34,202 nucleotides of DNA from an uncultured Lachnospiraceae bacterium (GTDB lineage Bacteria; Bacillota; Clostridia; Lachnospirales; Lachnospiraceae): positions 1 through 34,202 of the forward strand of contig CAJLRL010000025.1 of NCBI GenBank assembly GCA_905209075.1. The letters run 5' to 3'. Below the pieces are notes generated by a model. It did not search any database. It was not told where the DNA came from and was given only the letters and a program-made list of their open reading frames with translations. Made by a program: the position numbers and the translations under genes. Each line of letters starts with the position of its first letter. Position 1 is the stretch's first letter. Positions 23,184 through 31,328 of the stretch are shown one piece after another.

Positions 23184-23213
23184 TTGAAAACCAGGAGTAA
23201 GTCAGTATATAAT
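23184..23213 (+). promoter_or_regulatory. Promoter of the MATE-diguanylate cyclase operon
   Basis: -35 TTGAAA (23184-23189), 18-base spacer, -10 TATAAT (23208-23213). It lies just after the sensor operon, with no terminator seen in between, so read-through is also possible. Confidence 0.55.
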
Positions 23214-23250
23214 GTTAAGATTAGGATATATCTAAGAGGTATGGTCACAG

Positions 23251-24600
23251 ATGAAAACAAGAGAATTCGATAAAATATTTTACAAAAAGCTATGGATGCT
23301 CATGTTTCCGATAATGCTGCAAAACCTTATGCTTGCTCTTGTGGCGGTGGCAGATGCGTTCATGCTTGGAGGGCTGGATCAGAACTATATGTCAGCTGTT
23401 TCACTCGCCACACAGATACAGTTTATCCAGAATATGTTCCTGTCTGCATCCACCGCAGGACTTGCTATTCTTGGCGCACAGTACTGGGGCAAAAGAGATA
23501 TTAAGACACTGGATGATATTTTCAGTATGGCGATAAGAATCTGTGGAATAGTTTCTGTTTTGTTTTTTGTGGCATGTGCATTTTTTCCGAAATATCTGAT
23601 GCTTATATTTACAAATGAACCGGTGCTCATAGATTATGGAGTAAGCTATCTTAGGATCGCTGCGTTTTCATATCTTCTTACAGGATTTTCACAGTGTTAT
23701 ATAGTTATGATGAAGATATCAGAGCATGCAGGATCAGCGGCTGCAGTGAGTTCGATAACCGTAGTTTTAAATATTCTGCTCAATGCAATATTTATTTATG
23801 GGGCATTTGGAATCAGGAGTATGAATGTACGAGGAGCAGCACTAGCAACACTTATAGCCCGCATCGTAGAATTGCTGCTTGCGGTTATATTTTCATACAG
23901 ACCAGGATTTATAAGGTTGAAGGTGCATGAGCTTTTTGTAAGAAATAAGCGGTTGTCAAAGGATTTTATGAAATGCTCAGGACCGATTCTTGGAGCGAGT
24001 CTCGTATGGGGAATTGGATTCACATCATACTCATCATTTATGGGACATCTCGGAACAGATGCAGCGGCAGCAAACTCTGTTGCTGCAGTAGTGCGTGACA
24101 TTATATGCTGTCTCAGTGCAGGAATATCGAGTGCAGCCGGTATAATGGTCGGAAATGAGCTGGGCGCAGGAAATCTTAAACGTGGAAAAACATATGGCAT
24201 ACGGCTCTTAAAGCTATCGGTCGTGTGCGGAGTGATAATGACTATTCTAATGGCGGTTTCTGCACCTGTTATTTTATATTTTGTAAAGCTTACACCACAG
24301 GCGGGAGTGTATCTAAAGCAGATGTTTGTTGTGCTTGCTTTATATATGATAGGACGATCAATGAATGAGATCATAATAAATGGTATATTCGGATCAGGTG
24401 GAGATACAATGTTTGATATGTATAGTCTGGCTGTTACGATGTGGGGAATTGCGATACCGCTGGCTGTTGCAGGAACGTACTTCCTCAACTGGCCGGTTGT
24501 TGTAGTGTATGCATGTACATGCGTGGATGAGGTTGGAAAAATACCATGGACGCTTATCCACTTTAAGAAGTATAAATGGGTTAAGGATTTGACAAGATAA
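23251..24600 (+). CDS. MATE-family efflux transporter
   Basis: 449 residues, twelve hydrophobic segments, full MATE length. Typical features: FPIMLQNLMLALVAVADAFM in helix 1, AILGAQYWGKRD after helix 2, and the internal repeat of the second half (SLVWGIGFTSYSSFMGHLGT, GIMVGNELGAGNLKRGK). It exports a cationic drug, toxin or metabolite in exchange for Na+ or H+; the substrate is unknown. The sequence is not close to that of the MATE gene at 32871. The stop is 9 bases before the diguanylate cyclase gene, so the two are probably cotranscribed. Confidence 0.9.
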   Translation: MKTREFDKIFYKKLWMLMFPIMLQNLMLALVAVADAFMLGGLDQNYMSAVSLATQIQFIQNMFLSASTAGLAILGAQYWGKRDIKTLDDIFSMAIRICGIVSVLFFVACAFFPKYLMLIFTNEPVLIDYGVSYLRIAAFSYLLTGFSQCYIVMMKISEHAGSAAAVSSITVVLNILLNAIFIYGAFGIRSMNVRGAALATLIARIVELLLAVIFSYRPGFIRLKVHELFVRNKRLSKDFMKCSGPILGASLVWGIGFTSYSSFMGHLGTDAAAANSVAAVVRDIICCLSAGISSAAGIMVGNELGAGNLKRGKTYGIRLLKLSVVCGVIMTILMAVSAPVILYFVKLTPQAGVYLKQMFVVLALYMIGRSMNEIIINGIFGSGGDTMFDMYSLAVTMWGIAIPLAVAGTYFLNWPVVVVYACTCVDEVGKIPWTLIHFKKYKWVKDLTR

Positions 24601-24609
24601 GGAAAAGGG

Positions 24610-25761
24610 ATGAGGATAATGTCAACATTAAAGCTGTTGTTTTCTAAAATTACGGATGATGCTCCCGTATATGAGAAAAAAGATGTTGTAGAAAATATAT
24701 TTGTGTTTCGTATGCTTTTGGTATGGCATCTGCTATATACATTTGTATTTATATTAAATTGCCTGGAGGTATTTATTGTTGATAAAGCTATTTTTGCTAC
24801 AGGATATTTATTGTCATGCATTCTTTTGATCGTGTTTATTATAGCGCTGCTGATATTTGGGGTTGATCATGTATGCGCAAAGTATCTGTGTATTTCAGAG
24901 GCTGGTTTTTTGGTGATGATAACAAGCTCAACACTTACATATCATATGGTAATAGTTGTGATGTTACCGATCGTGATTGCCGGTGTATACTCATCAAGGA
25001 AACTGTCAATATTCGCATTCGTTTTTTCAATTTTTAATATAGCATTTAGTACGTATGTGGGATATTATTTTGGAGTATGTGATGCAAATATGGCATTGAT
25101 TACTACAACATCTCTTAAACATCTGCAAAAGGATGGAGTGCTTTTGCTGAATGAGGTAAATAAAAATCCGTTGGTAACTCTTTTTATGTATTATGTTTTT
25201 CCGCGGTCACTTATTGCAACCGGATTTTACTGTGTCAGCAATGGTGTTAACAAAATGATCCGAAGAACAATAGAAAAGGCTCATCGTATAAAGCATGAGG
25301 CAGCAATGGATGATATGACAGGGCTTTATAATAAAAATAAGCTTCTGAGTGACCTTGAAAAGCCAAAGGAGCCTGACAGAAATGTTGCAGTCATATATTG
25401 GGATGTAAATCAGCTTAAGTTTGTGAATGATACATACGGACACGGGCAGGGAGATCGTCTTATAGCAAGGATTGCAGGAACTATCAGACTTGTTGTGGCA
25501 AATGATAATGATAATGTAAGGACATATCGTTATGGTGGCGATGAGTTTGTCATGATCATACCGGATGGAACGAAGGAAGCAGCACTTAGCTTTATTGATA
25601 GATGGAATAAGCTGATGGAGCCCATACAAAAGGATAGTAAAATCCCGATTTCCGCTTCTGTCGGGTATGCCTGTGGCAGATATGCCGATATAAGGAAGAT
25701 CATCAGTGAGGCTGATGAGAGAATGTATGAAAACAAGAGGGAACGCAGTCAGGAGAATTGA
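24610..25761 (+). CDS. Membrane-bound diguanylate cyclase (GGDEF)
   Basis: 383 residues. About six hydrophobic segments fill residues ~30-225, an uncharacterised membrane sensor region. A short coiled linker (IEKAHRIKHEAAMDD) leads to the GGDEF domain: MTGLYNKNKL, VIYWDVNQLKFVNDTYGHGQ, then YRYGGDEFVMII with the intact GGDEF active site, and SASVGYACGRYADI with EADERMYENKRE at the end. It should make cyclic di-GMP from two GTP. The inhibitory RxxD I-site five residues before GGDEF is not present (NDNDNVRTY), so product inhibition is probably absent. ATG 24610 is used; ATG 24619 in frame is an alternative. The stop lies within the terminator hairpin. Coupling with the upstream MATE gene is unexplained. 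Confidence 0.9.
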   Translation: MRIMSTLKLLFSKITDDAPVYEKKDVVENIFVFRMLLVWHLLYTFVFILNCLEVFIVDKAIFATGYLLSCILLIVFIIALLIFGVDHVCAKYLCISEAGFLVMITSSTLTYHMVIVVMLPIVIAGVYSSRKLSIFAFVFSIFNIAFSTYVGYYFGVCDANMALITTTSLKHLQKDGVLLLNEVNKNPLVTLFMYYVFPRSLIATGFYCVSNGVNKMIRRTIEKAHRIKHEAAMDDMTGLYNKNKLLSDLEKPKEPDRNVAVIYWDVNQLKFVNDTYGHGQGDRLIARIAGTIRLVVANDNDNVRTYRYGGDEFVMIIPDGTKEAALSFIDRWNKLMEPIQKDSKIPISASVGYACGRYADIRKIISEADERMYENKRERSQEN

Positions 25762-25785
25762 GTCCTGACTGCTTATAAAAATTAT
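25745..25785. terminator. Bidirectional terminator between convergent genes
   Basis: GCAGTCAGGA (25745-25754) and TCCTGACTGC (25763-25772) form a perfect 10-bp stem with an 8-base loop. The left arm is within the last codons of the diguanylate cyclase gene. TTATAAAAATT follows on the plus side. Confidence 0.65.
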
Positions 25786-26480
25786 TTATCTGTTTTATCA
25801 TGTATCATCCTTGCAAGATAGACGAATGGCGTATCTGCTAGACTTGTCACGATAAATATCACATAGCTTGAAAGCGCAATGCTGACAAGTGTAGCCGGTT
25901 TGTACATGCCCCAGAAAGCTCCGAATGTATAAAGCAATGTGTTAAGGAGCTGTGATATAAGTGTGGAGCCGTTGTTCCTAAGCCAGAGAGCTTTTCTTGA
26001 GTCACCATTAAAATGCTTCGTTGTAAGTGCCCACCATTTGTGATATGCCCACACGTCAAACCGCTGGCAGATAGCATATACAAGTACACTTACGATCATC
26101 AGACGAGGCGTATTTGAGAATATTGTCTTTATAGCCGGCTGTGCCCAATCACTTGCGCTAGGCTGATAAAGCATCCATGTCTGCGATACGATTATGAAAA
26201 ATATTGATGTAAATATTCCGATATTTACGGCTTTTTGTGATGCTTTTTTACCTTCCACCTCACTGATTATATCTGTAACCAGAAATGTTGAGGCAAACAG
26301 GATGTTACCGAGTGTCTGCTCCATGCCAAAGGCATTTACCATGATAAGGACCTCAATATTGGCGGTGATCGTAGCTATTGCTGTAAAGCAGTACAAGCCA
26401 TGCAGCCCAAATATCCTGTATGCAAGAAGCACTGTTCCGTAGATCACAAAGAGACTTGCGATAAGTAAAAATTCGTTCAT
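25782..26480 (-). CDS. Queuosine precursor transporter (VUT/YhhQ family)
   Basis: 232 residues with about seven membrane helices. Family hallmarks: the FASTFLVTDIISEVEGKKAS segment (conserved TDIISExxGKKxA), SVLVYAICQRFDVWAYHKWW and the C-terminal RNNGSTLISQLLNTLLYTF (the conserved R-N-x-x-S/T...Q-x-x-D/N-T motif). YhhQ proteins take up queuosine precursors such as preQ0/preQ1 for tRNA modification. GGAG lies about 9 bases before the start ATG (26478-26480 complement). The leader of about 240 nt contains a preQ1-I-like aptamer and an intrinsic terminator, supporting both the identity of the protein and regulation by its substrate. Confidence 0.9.
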   Translation of the reverse strand: MNEFLLIASLFVIYGTVLLAYRIFGLHGLYCFTAIATITANIEVLIMVNAFGMEQTLGNILFASTFLVTDIISEVEGKKASQKAVNIGIFTSIFFIIVSQTWMLYQPSASDWAQPAIKTIFSNTPRLMIVSVLVYAICQRFDVWAYHKWWALTTKHFNGDSRKALWLRNNGSTLISQLLNTLLYTFGAFWGMYKPATLVSIALSSYVIFIVTSLADTPFVYLARMIHDKTDK

Positions 26481-26565
26481 TTTCTTTTCTCCATTTCAAT
26501 GTTTTTGACCACATTTTATATATGAGAAATTCTGAATCCACTATTTGTAAATTCAAAATATGCAT

Positions 26566-26607
26566 AAAAAAGGGCACTTAATGTTTTGACCACATAAAGT
26601 ACCCTTT
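26566..26607 (-). terminator. Leader terminator of the queuosine precursor transporter gene
   Basis: On the minus strand, AAAGGGTACTTTA (complement of 26595-26607) pairs with TAAGTGCCCTTT, followed by a run of six T (complement of 26566-26571). It lies about 45 bases after the aptamer and 86 bases before the start codon, so it would be the expression platform of the riboswitch. Confidence 0.75.
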
Positions 26608-26650
26608 GCAGATTGATAACCCAGACAGCTATCAAATATATGCAAATTAT

Positions 26651-26690
26651 CCCTAGTTTTGTTTATAGACAGGATGGTCACGAACTGTCT
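26651..26690 (-). promoter_or_regulatory. preQ1-I-like riboswitch aptamer
   Basis: Minus strand: stem AGACAG (complement of 26685-26690) / CTGTCT (complement of 26667-26672), a 12-base loop TTCGTGACCATC, then the A-rich tail ATAAACAAAACTAGGG (complement of 26651-26666). One-stem/A-rich-tail geometry and the AACAAAACxAGGG tail match known preQ1 class I aptamers such as that of Thermoanaerobacter tengcongensis. The loop-tail pairing is not perfect. Downstream are a terminator and a preQ1/preQ0-type transporter gene. Confidence 0.75.
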
Positions 26691-26723
26691 TGTTAAGTTG
26701 TAATCGATATCAAATACTGTAGT

Positions 26724-26770
26724 ACTATAGCAGATTATTTTGGATTTGGCAATGGTTTATTTTGCCAAAT
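26724..26770 (-). promoter_or_regulatory. Promoter for the riboswitch leader with inverted repeat
   Basis: Minus strand -35 TTGCCA (complement of 26747-26752), 17-base spacer, -10 TATAGT (complement of 26724-26729). A perfect inverted repeat ATTTGGCAA (26744-26752) / TTGCCAAAT (26762-26770) covers the -35 box and may be an operator. Confidence 0.55.
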
Positions 26771-26852
26771 GAACGGGTTGCGCCTAAATGGCAGTAGATG
26801 GTACAATAAATTCAGAAAATAGGTATAACAATATATGGAGGTTATTTGTCAT

Positions 26853-26900
26853 ATGAACGATTGGGAGAGAATGAGTGTGGGGAACTTATATGAAAAATGA
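26853..26900 (+). pseudogene. Possible N-terminal remnant of a maltose O-acetyltransferase-like gene
   Basis: A 15-codon frame MNDWERMSVGNLYEK with GGAGG about 12 bases upstream. The pattern (M-x-x-x-E-(R/K)-M-x-x-G-x-L-Y) is how maltose/galactoside O-acetyltransferases begin. It then meets a TGA and the terminator-like copy at 26935. Family assignment rests on a very short match. Confidence 0.3.
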
Positions 26901-26934
26901 AACGCCGCTGTCGCAGAGGAAAAAGGGAAAATTG

Positions 26935-26985
26935 TAATTTATGTATCAATTCATTATACTATATGCATAGTGTAGCGGATTTTTA
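26935..26985 (+). repeat. Degenerate copy of the GH31 gene's terminator region
   Basis: This stretch matches 29681-29738, downstream of the GH31 gene, at most positions: both contain AAAATTGT, then ATCAAT, TATACTATAT and TAGTGTAGCGGATTTTT. Here the left arm has mutated (TTCATTATACTA), so the hairpin is weakened. The two copies bracket the GH31 gene. Confidence 0.65.
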
Positions 26986-27069
26986 TGAATATAAGGATCA
27001 TGAGGTAAAATAGATGGAATTATACCATGTCAGAAGCGAGGTAGTATATGACAGAAAAAGAGAGAACAG

Positions 27070-27345
27070 GTGAGTGATGAGGTAATTGATTACTACAAAA
27101 TAGAAAATGGCAGTTTTGATACAATATCAGACTGTAAATATTCGATTCCAAGTTTTCTGGATATTGGGAAGCTTTATAGCATCATGATAGAGGATTGTGC
27201 AAAAGAAGGAGAAGAAGTGCAGGAACTTATCAATATTTTTTCTTCTTTTATCAGTGATAAAATATCAGAGTTTAACACTGATCTGTATTATCAAAATCCT
27301 GATTATCTGGAGTGGTCTTATAGGGAAGGAAAACTATTGGATTGA
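27070..27345 (+). CDS. Hypothetical protein, possibly the 3' part of a frameshifted gene
   Basis: 91 residues from GTG 27070. Acidic, soluble, mostly helical (for example SIMIEDCAKEGEEVQELINI and FSSFISDKISEFN), with no recognised family. An ATG at 27014 opens a different frame (MELYHVRSEVVYDRKRENR) whose text would continue sensibly into this frame after a one-base change in the A-rich stretch about 27052-27066, so the intact gene may have been about 115 residues. No good ribosome site precedes GTG 27070 except GAGAG at about 27060. It lies between the degenerate terminator copy and the GH31 gene. Confidence 0.4.
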   Translation: MSDEVIDYYKIENGSFDTISDCKYSIPSFLDIGKLYSIMIEDCAKEGEEVQELINIFSSFISDKISEFNTDLYYQNPDYLEWSYREGKLLD

Positions 27346-27434
27346 ATGTAGTGTATTGACCACCATAACAGCTGATGGTACTATAGTAATAACGAAACAA
27401 TACGAAAATACAGTTATTTAAATGGAGGGGCACA

Positions 27435-29681
27435 ATGAGGAATTCATACAAAAGCTATAAAATACAGGACAACACAGCAGAGCTGATCTACGAGAACGGC
27501 AGTCTGTTTGTTACCATATTTGAAAACAACATAGTGCATGTTGCACAAAAACCCGGCATCGAAAGTGTTGCAATAGAGGAGGGCTTTATTCCGAAGGCTG
27601 CCACACCGGACGTGACCTGTAAGGATACATCTGATGCCAAGGGTACCGCAGCAGAAGCCGGTGTAAGCGATGCAGCAGTTAAAGCAGTCATCAGCGCAAG
27701 GGATATTACTGTGTATGTGAAGGATAACGAGAAGCTTGATATTTATTACAAAGGGAAGCTTGTGCTTTCAGATTATGAAAAAGCACGCAAAAAGAGTGAG
27801 AAGAATCCGTACGAGGATCTTGCCATCGCAGAGCTTGAGGGACATACTGTCGGAAAAGATGAAGAAAAAACTGACTCTGTTACCATCATCAAAAAGCTTG
27901 GAAAGGATGATGCTATTTACGGTCTGGGAGATAAGCCGGGCTGCCTCAACAAGCGTGGATATTCATATGTAAACTGGAACACAGATGATCCTGCGCCACA
28001 TGTGGACAGCTTCAAATCGCTGTACAAATCCATACCATTTTTTATCGTGCTGGGCGATGAATATTGCTATGGAATTTTTGCGGATAATACCTACAAAACA
28101 ACCTTTGATTTCGGTTTTGAAAACACAGATTACTATTTTGTAGAGCATGAGAAGGGCGAACTGGACTACTATTTTATGCCGGGAAAAGATATGGCAGAGG
28201 TGGTAGGACTTTATACATCACTGACAGGCACCACACCGCTTTATCAGAGATGGATATACGGCAGCCATCAGAGCCGCTGGGGCTATTACACACAGGATGA
28301 GGTGCTTGATATAGCTGACAAATTCCGCGAGCTTGATATCCCATGCGATGTGATACATATGGATATCGATTACATGAACGGCTACAGGGTATTCACCTTT
28401 GATGACAAGAAATTCCCTGATGTAAAGGGCCTTTCAGAGAAGCTTGCTGACAGGGGTGTAAAGCTCATATCCATCATTGACCCGGGTGTGAAAAAGGATG
28501 AGGACTATTTCATGTACAAAGAGGGCATGGAGATGGATGCATTTGCACATGATATAGATGGCAGTGTATATGAAAATGCTGTCTGGCCGGGAACATCGGT
28601 ATTTCCGGACTTCACAAAGCAAAGCGTCAGAAGCTGGTGGGGAGACAAGACAAAGATACTTCTCGAGCACGGTATCAGTGGCATATGGAATGATATGAAT
28701 GAGCCTGCAAGCTTCAACGGACCACTGCCGGATGATGTGCAGTTTGAGTATGGAGCACATGAAAAGGTTCACAATATTTACGGACATTTTATGGCAAAAG
28801 CCACATATGAGGGACTTGCGAAAAATGATGGTGGAAAACGTCCGTTTGTACTTACAAGGGCTGCATATGCCGGAAGCCAAAAATACTGCGGTGGCTGGAC
28901 CGGAGACAATCACAGCATCTGGGCGCATATAGCACTTTCACTCGAGCAGGTCTGCAATCTGTCAGTCAGCGGACTTGCCATGTGCGGCAGCGATATAGGC
29001 GGTTTCGGAAGTGATACTACACCGGAGCTTCTTGTCAGATTTTATGAGGCAGCAGTATTTGTGCCGTTTTTCAGAAATCATTCAGCGATGGGAACACGCA
29101 GACAGGAGCCTTGGCAGTTTGACGAGATTACGATAGATGCAGTCAGAAAGACAGTAAAGCTCAGATACAGATTTATCCCATATATCTATGATCTGGCACA
29201 TGAGTGTGAAAAGACAGGAGCACCTATCGTGCGCCCGCTCGTATACGAGTATCCTGCAGACAGGCATGTTAGAAATATTTCCGATGAATATATGCTCGGA
29301 AGCTTTGTACTGGTTGCACCTGTGATCGCACCGGGCAAGGAGGCAAGAGAGGTTTATCTGCCTGACGGCGACTGGTATGATTACTACACAGGCGAAAAAT
29401 ACAGTGGCGGCAGATATATTTTAGCAGATGCACCACTTGATAAAGTGCCGGTCTTCATAAAAGCAGGAGCCATTATCCCTGTTGCAGACGGAGAAATCCG
29501 CTCTACAGAGGATATTACAGAGGATAAGATCAGTATACTGACATATCCGGGCAAGGGCAGCTTCGTGCATTATCAGGATGACAATGAGACGTTCGCATAC
29601 AGAGACGGTGAGTATAATGCTGTTGAGTATACCCTGGATGGGGATAAGCTTGAGAAGAAGGTGTTGCATAAGGGATTGTAA
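27435..29681 (+). CDS. GH31 family alpha-glucosidase
   Basis: 748 residues. It hydrolyses alpha-glucosidic bonds of malto- or isomalto-oligosaccharides with retention, probably in the cytoplasm because no signal peptide is present. N-terminal beta domain about 1-250 (with an unusual Ala/Asp-rich insert at about 52-80), the (beta/alpha)8 catalytic domain about 260-590 and C-terminal beta domains thereafter. Catalytic nucleophile Asp420 in GIWNDMNEPASF; general acid Asp491 in GGWTGDNHS. Other family motifs: YGSHQSRWGYYTQDEV, HMDIDYMNGYRVFTFD, CGSDIGGF and FFRNHSAMGT. GGAGGGG precedes ATG 27435. It is followed at once by a terminator and preceded by a degenerate copy of it, so it is a single-gene unit. 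Exact linkage specificity is not deducible. Confidence 0.95.
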   Translation: MRNSYKSYKIQDNTAELIYENGSLFVTIFENNIVHVAQKPGIESVAIEEGFIPKAATPDVTCKDTSDAKGTAAEAGVSDAAVKAVISARDITVYVKDNEKLDIYYKGKLVLSDYEKARKKSEKNPYEDLAIAELEGHTVGKDEEKTDSVTIIKKLGKDDAIYGLGDKPGCLNKRGYSYVNWNTDDPAPHVDSFKSLYKSIPFFIVLGDEYCYGIFADNTYKTTFDFGFENTDYYFVEHEKGELDYYFMPGKDMAEVVGLYTSLTGTTPLYQRWIYGSHQSRWGYYTQDEVLDIADKFRELDIPCDVIHMDIDYMNGYRVFTFDDKKFPDVKGLSEKLADRGVKLISIIDPGVKKDEDYFMYKEGMEMDAFAHDIDGSVYENAVWPGTSVFPDFTKQSVRSWWGDKTKILLEHGISGIWNDMNEPASFNGPLPDDVQFEYGAHEKVHNIYGHFMAKATYEGLAKNDGGKRPFVLTRAAYAGSQKYCGGWTGDNHSIWAHIALSLEQVCNLSVSGLAMCGSDIGGFGSDTTPELLVRFYEAAVFVPFFRNHSAMGTRRQEPWQFDEITIDAVRKTVKLRYRFIPYIYDLAHECEKTGAPIVRPLVYEYPADRHVRNISDEYMLGSFVLVAPVIAPGKEAREVYLPDGDWYDYYTGEKYSGGRYILADAPLDKVPVFIKAGAIIPVADGEIRSTEDITEDKISILTYPGKGSFVHYQDDNETFAYRDGEYNAVEYTLDGDKLEKKVLHKGL

Positions 29682-29701
29682 AAATTGTCTTTTATAAATC
29701 A

Positions 29702-29737
29702 ATCCGCTATACTATATATTTAGTGTAGCGGATTTTT
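29702..29737 (+). terminator. Intrinsic terminator of the GH31 gene
   Basis: ATCCGCTATACTA (29702-29714) pairs with TAGTGTAGCGGAT (29721-29733), one G.U pair, followed by a T-run to 29737. Confidence 0.85.
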
Positions 29738-29791
29738 GGGATTTGCCGGATGCCATACACTTACAATAGGTGAAAAAATCAGCATAATTTT

Positions 29792-29858
29792 ATTCGGATG
29801 CGACTGACTCGGTTGCAACCGAATAAAAATTGACATCAGAATACATTGCAAATATAAT
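29792..29858 (+). promoter_or_regulatory. Promoter of the AAA ATPase gene with upstream palindromes
   Basis: Fully consensus -35 TTGACA (29830-29835), 17-base spacer and -10 TATAAT (29853-29858). Directly upstream are the perfect palindrome CGGTTGCAACCG (29810-29821) and a wider inverted repeat ATTCGGATGC (29792-29801) / GCAACCGAAT (29815-29824). The short palindrome has the form of a LacI-type operator. Confidence 0.7.
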
Positions 29859-29898
29859 ATACATATCATGTAACTATTCAGTATGGAGGTTCATTTTT

Positions 29899-31275
29899 AT
29901 GTTTTATGGAAGAGAAAACGAAATAAAAAAGCTGTGTACAATGCTAAATTCTGATGGGCAGATGGTTTCTCTGATTTATGGAAGGCGTAGGATTGGGAAA
30001 AGTGAGCTTATCAAGCAGGTACTGAAAGAAACTAATATAAAAAGCATTTATTATGAATGCAAGCAAACTACAGAAAAGAATAATGTAGACAGTTTAGCAG
30101 AATTAATTGGTGAGAGTTTTGACTTCCCAAAGCCTGCTTTTGAAAATATGGAGGTTTTATTGACGTTCCTGTTTAAGATGTCAGAAAAAGAACCGATGAT
30201 TCTGGTTTTGGATGAATATCCATATTTACGTGAAAATTCAAAGGGGCTTGACAGTGTTCTGCAATCGGTCATAGACCATAATAAAGATACTTCTAAAATG
30301 AAGCTTATTTTCTGCGGTTCTTATGTGGATACGATGAAGGCTCTTCTGGAAAAGCAGAATCCGTTGTATGGAAGAGTTGATCTTACACTTAATATAAAGC
30401 CTATGGATTATTACGAATCAGCATTATTTTATCAGGAGTTTTCAGCAGAGGACAAGGTCAGACTGTTTAGCGTGTTTGGAGGAATACCATATTATAATCG
30501 GTTGATTGATCCAAAAAAGAGTGTGCGGGAGAATATCATAGAGCTTATTGCTTCTCCGGGGGCGCGTCTGGAAAATGAAGTATCCATGTACTTAAGCTCA
30601 GAGATTTCAAAAATTACAAATGCAAACGAAGTCTTTGAAGCGCTTGCAAAAGGCTATTCCAGATACAAGGATATACTTGATCAGTCAAACGTCTCAAGCG
30701 GACCGGCATTAATTGATATTCTTGATAAGCTGATGCGCATGGACGTTGTTTCAAAAGAAGCTCCAATAAATGATGAAAATAACAAGAAAAAGTCAGGATA
30801 TTTTATTTCAGATAATCTTTCATTGTTTTATTATAAATATATTTTCAGAAATATGTCACGGATGAATATTATGGATCCGGATGCTTTTTATGATAAGTAT
30901 ATAGCAGAGGATTTTGAAACGAAATATGTTCCAAAAAGCTTTGAGAGAATTTGTAAACAATATCTGATCAGAAGAAATAAAAAGGGTCTGATGGATGAGA
31001 TTTTTGAGAAGATAGGAAAATATTATTATGATGATCCTGTAGAAAAAAAGAATGGTGAATTTGATATTGTCACATTGGATGATAAGGGATACATTTTCTA
31101 CGAAGCAAAATTCAGAAAAGAGCCTATATCTGAGGGGATGGTTCAGAATGAAATTTGTCAGGTGAAACAAACCGGACTAAAGTGCTATAGATATGGTTTT
31201 TTCTCAAGAGCGGGATTTGCCTGTGAAGCAGGAGAAGATCGCGTGTTGATTGAATTATGGGAGCTGTATAGCTAG
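29899..31275 (+). CDS. Archaeal-type AAA ATPase with C-terminal DUF234/PD-(D/E)XK-like domain
   Basis: 458 residues from ATG 29899, preceded by GGAGG; the frame is open to 29830, but that portion contains the promoter. Begins FYGRENEIKKL (typical of the family), Walker A YGRRRIGKSELIK, Walker B MILVLDEYPYL, sensor-like LIFCGSYVDTM, then a winged-helix region (YSRYKDILDQSNVSSGPALI) and the end domain with GEFDIVTLDDKGYIFYEAKF, which fits a PD-(D/E)XK nuclease core (Asp and E-A-K). Such standalone ATPases are widespread and repeated in Firmicutes and archaea; their biological role is unknown, with suspected links to mobile DNA or defence. It lies tail to tail against a truncated exonuclease III gene, as if its arrival removed the rest. 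Confidence 0.85.
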   Translation: MFYGRENEIKKLCTMLNSDGQMVSLIYGRRRIGKSELIKQVLKETNIKSIYYECKQTTEKNNVDSLAELIGESFDFPKPAFENMEVLLTFLFKMSEKEPMILVLDEYPYLRENSKGLDSVLQSVIDHNKDTSKMKLIFCGSYVDTMKALLEKQNPLYGRVDLTLNIKPMDYYESALFYQEFSAEDKVRLFSVFGGIPYYNRLIDPKKSVRENIIELIASPGARLENEVSMYLSSEISKITNANEVFEALAKGYSRYKDILDQSNVSSGPALIDILDKLMRMDVVSKEAPINDENNKKKSGYFISDNLSLFYYKYIFRNMSRMNIMDPDAFYDKYIAEDFETKYVPKSFERICKQYLIRRNKKGLMDEIFEKIGKYYYDDPVEKKNGEFDIVTLDDKGYIFYEAKFRKEPISEGMVQNEICQVKQTGLKCYRYGFFSRAGFACEAGEDRVLIELWELYS

Positions 31276-31328
31276 TGCATAGAAAAATAAGTTTCTGGCT
31301 ATATGACGCAGATGGAAAATCAGGCAAG

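Noticed and set aside
23796..24821. Long open frame (341 codons) on the minus strand
   Set aside because: It is antisense to the MATE gene, whose hydrophobic codon usage keeps this frame open. The product has no family features and there is no ribosome site.
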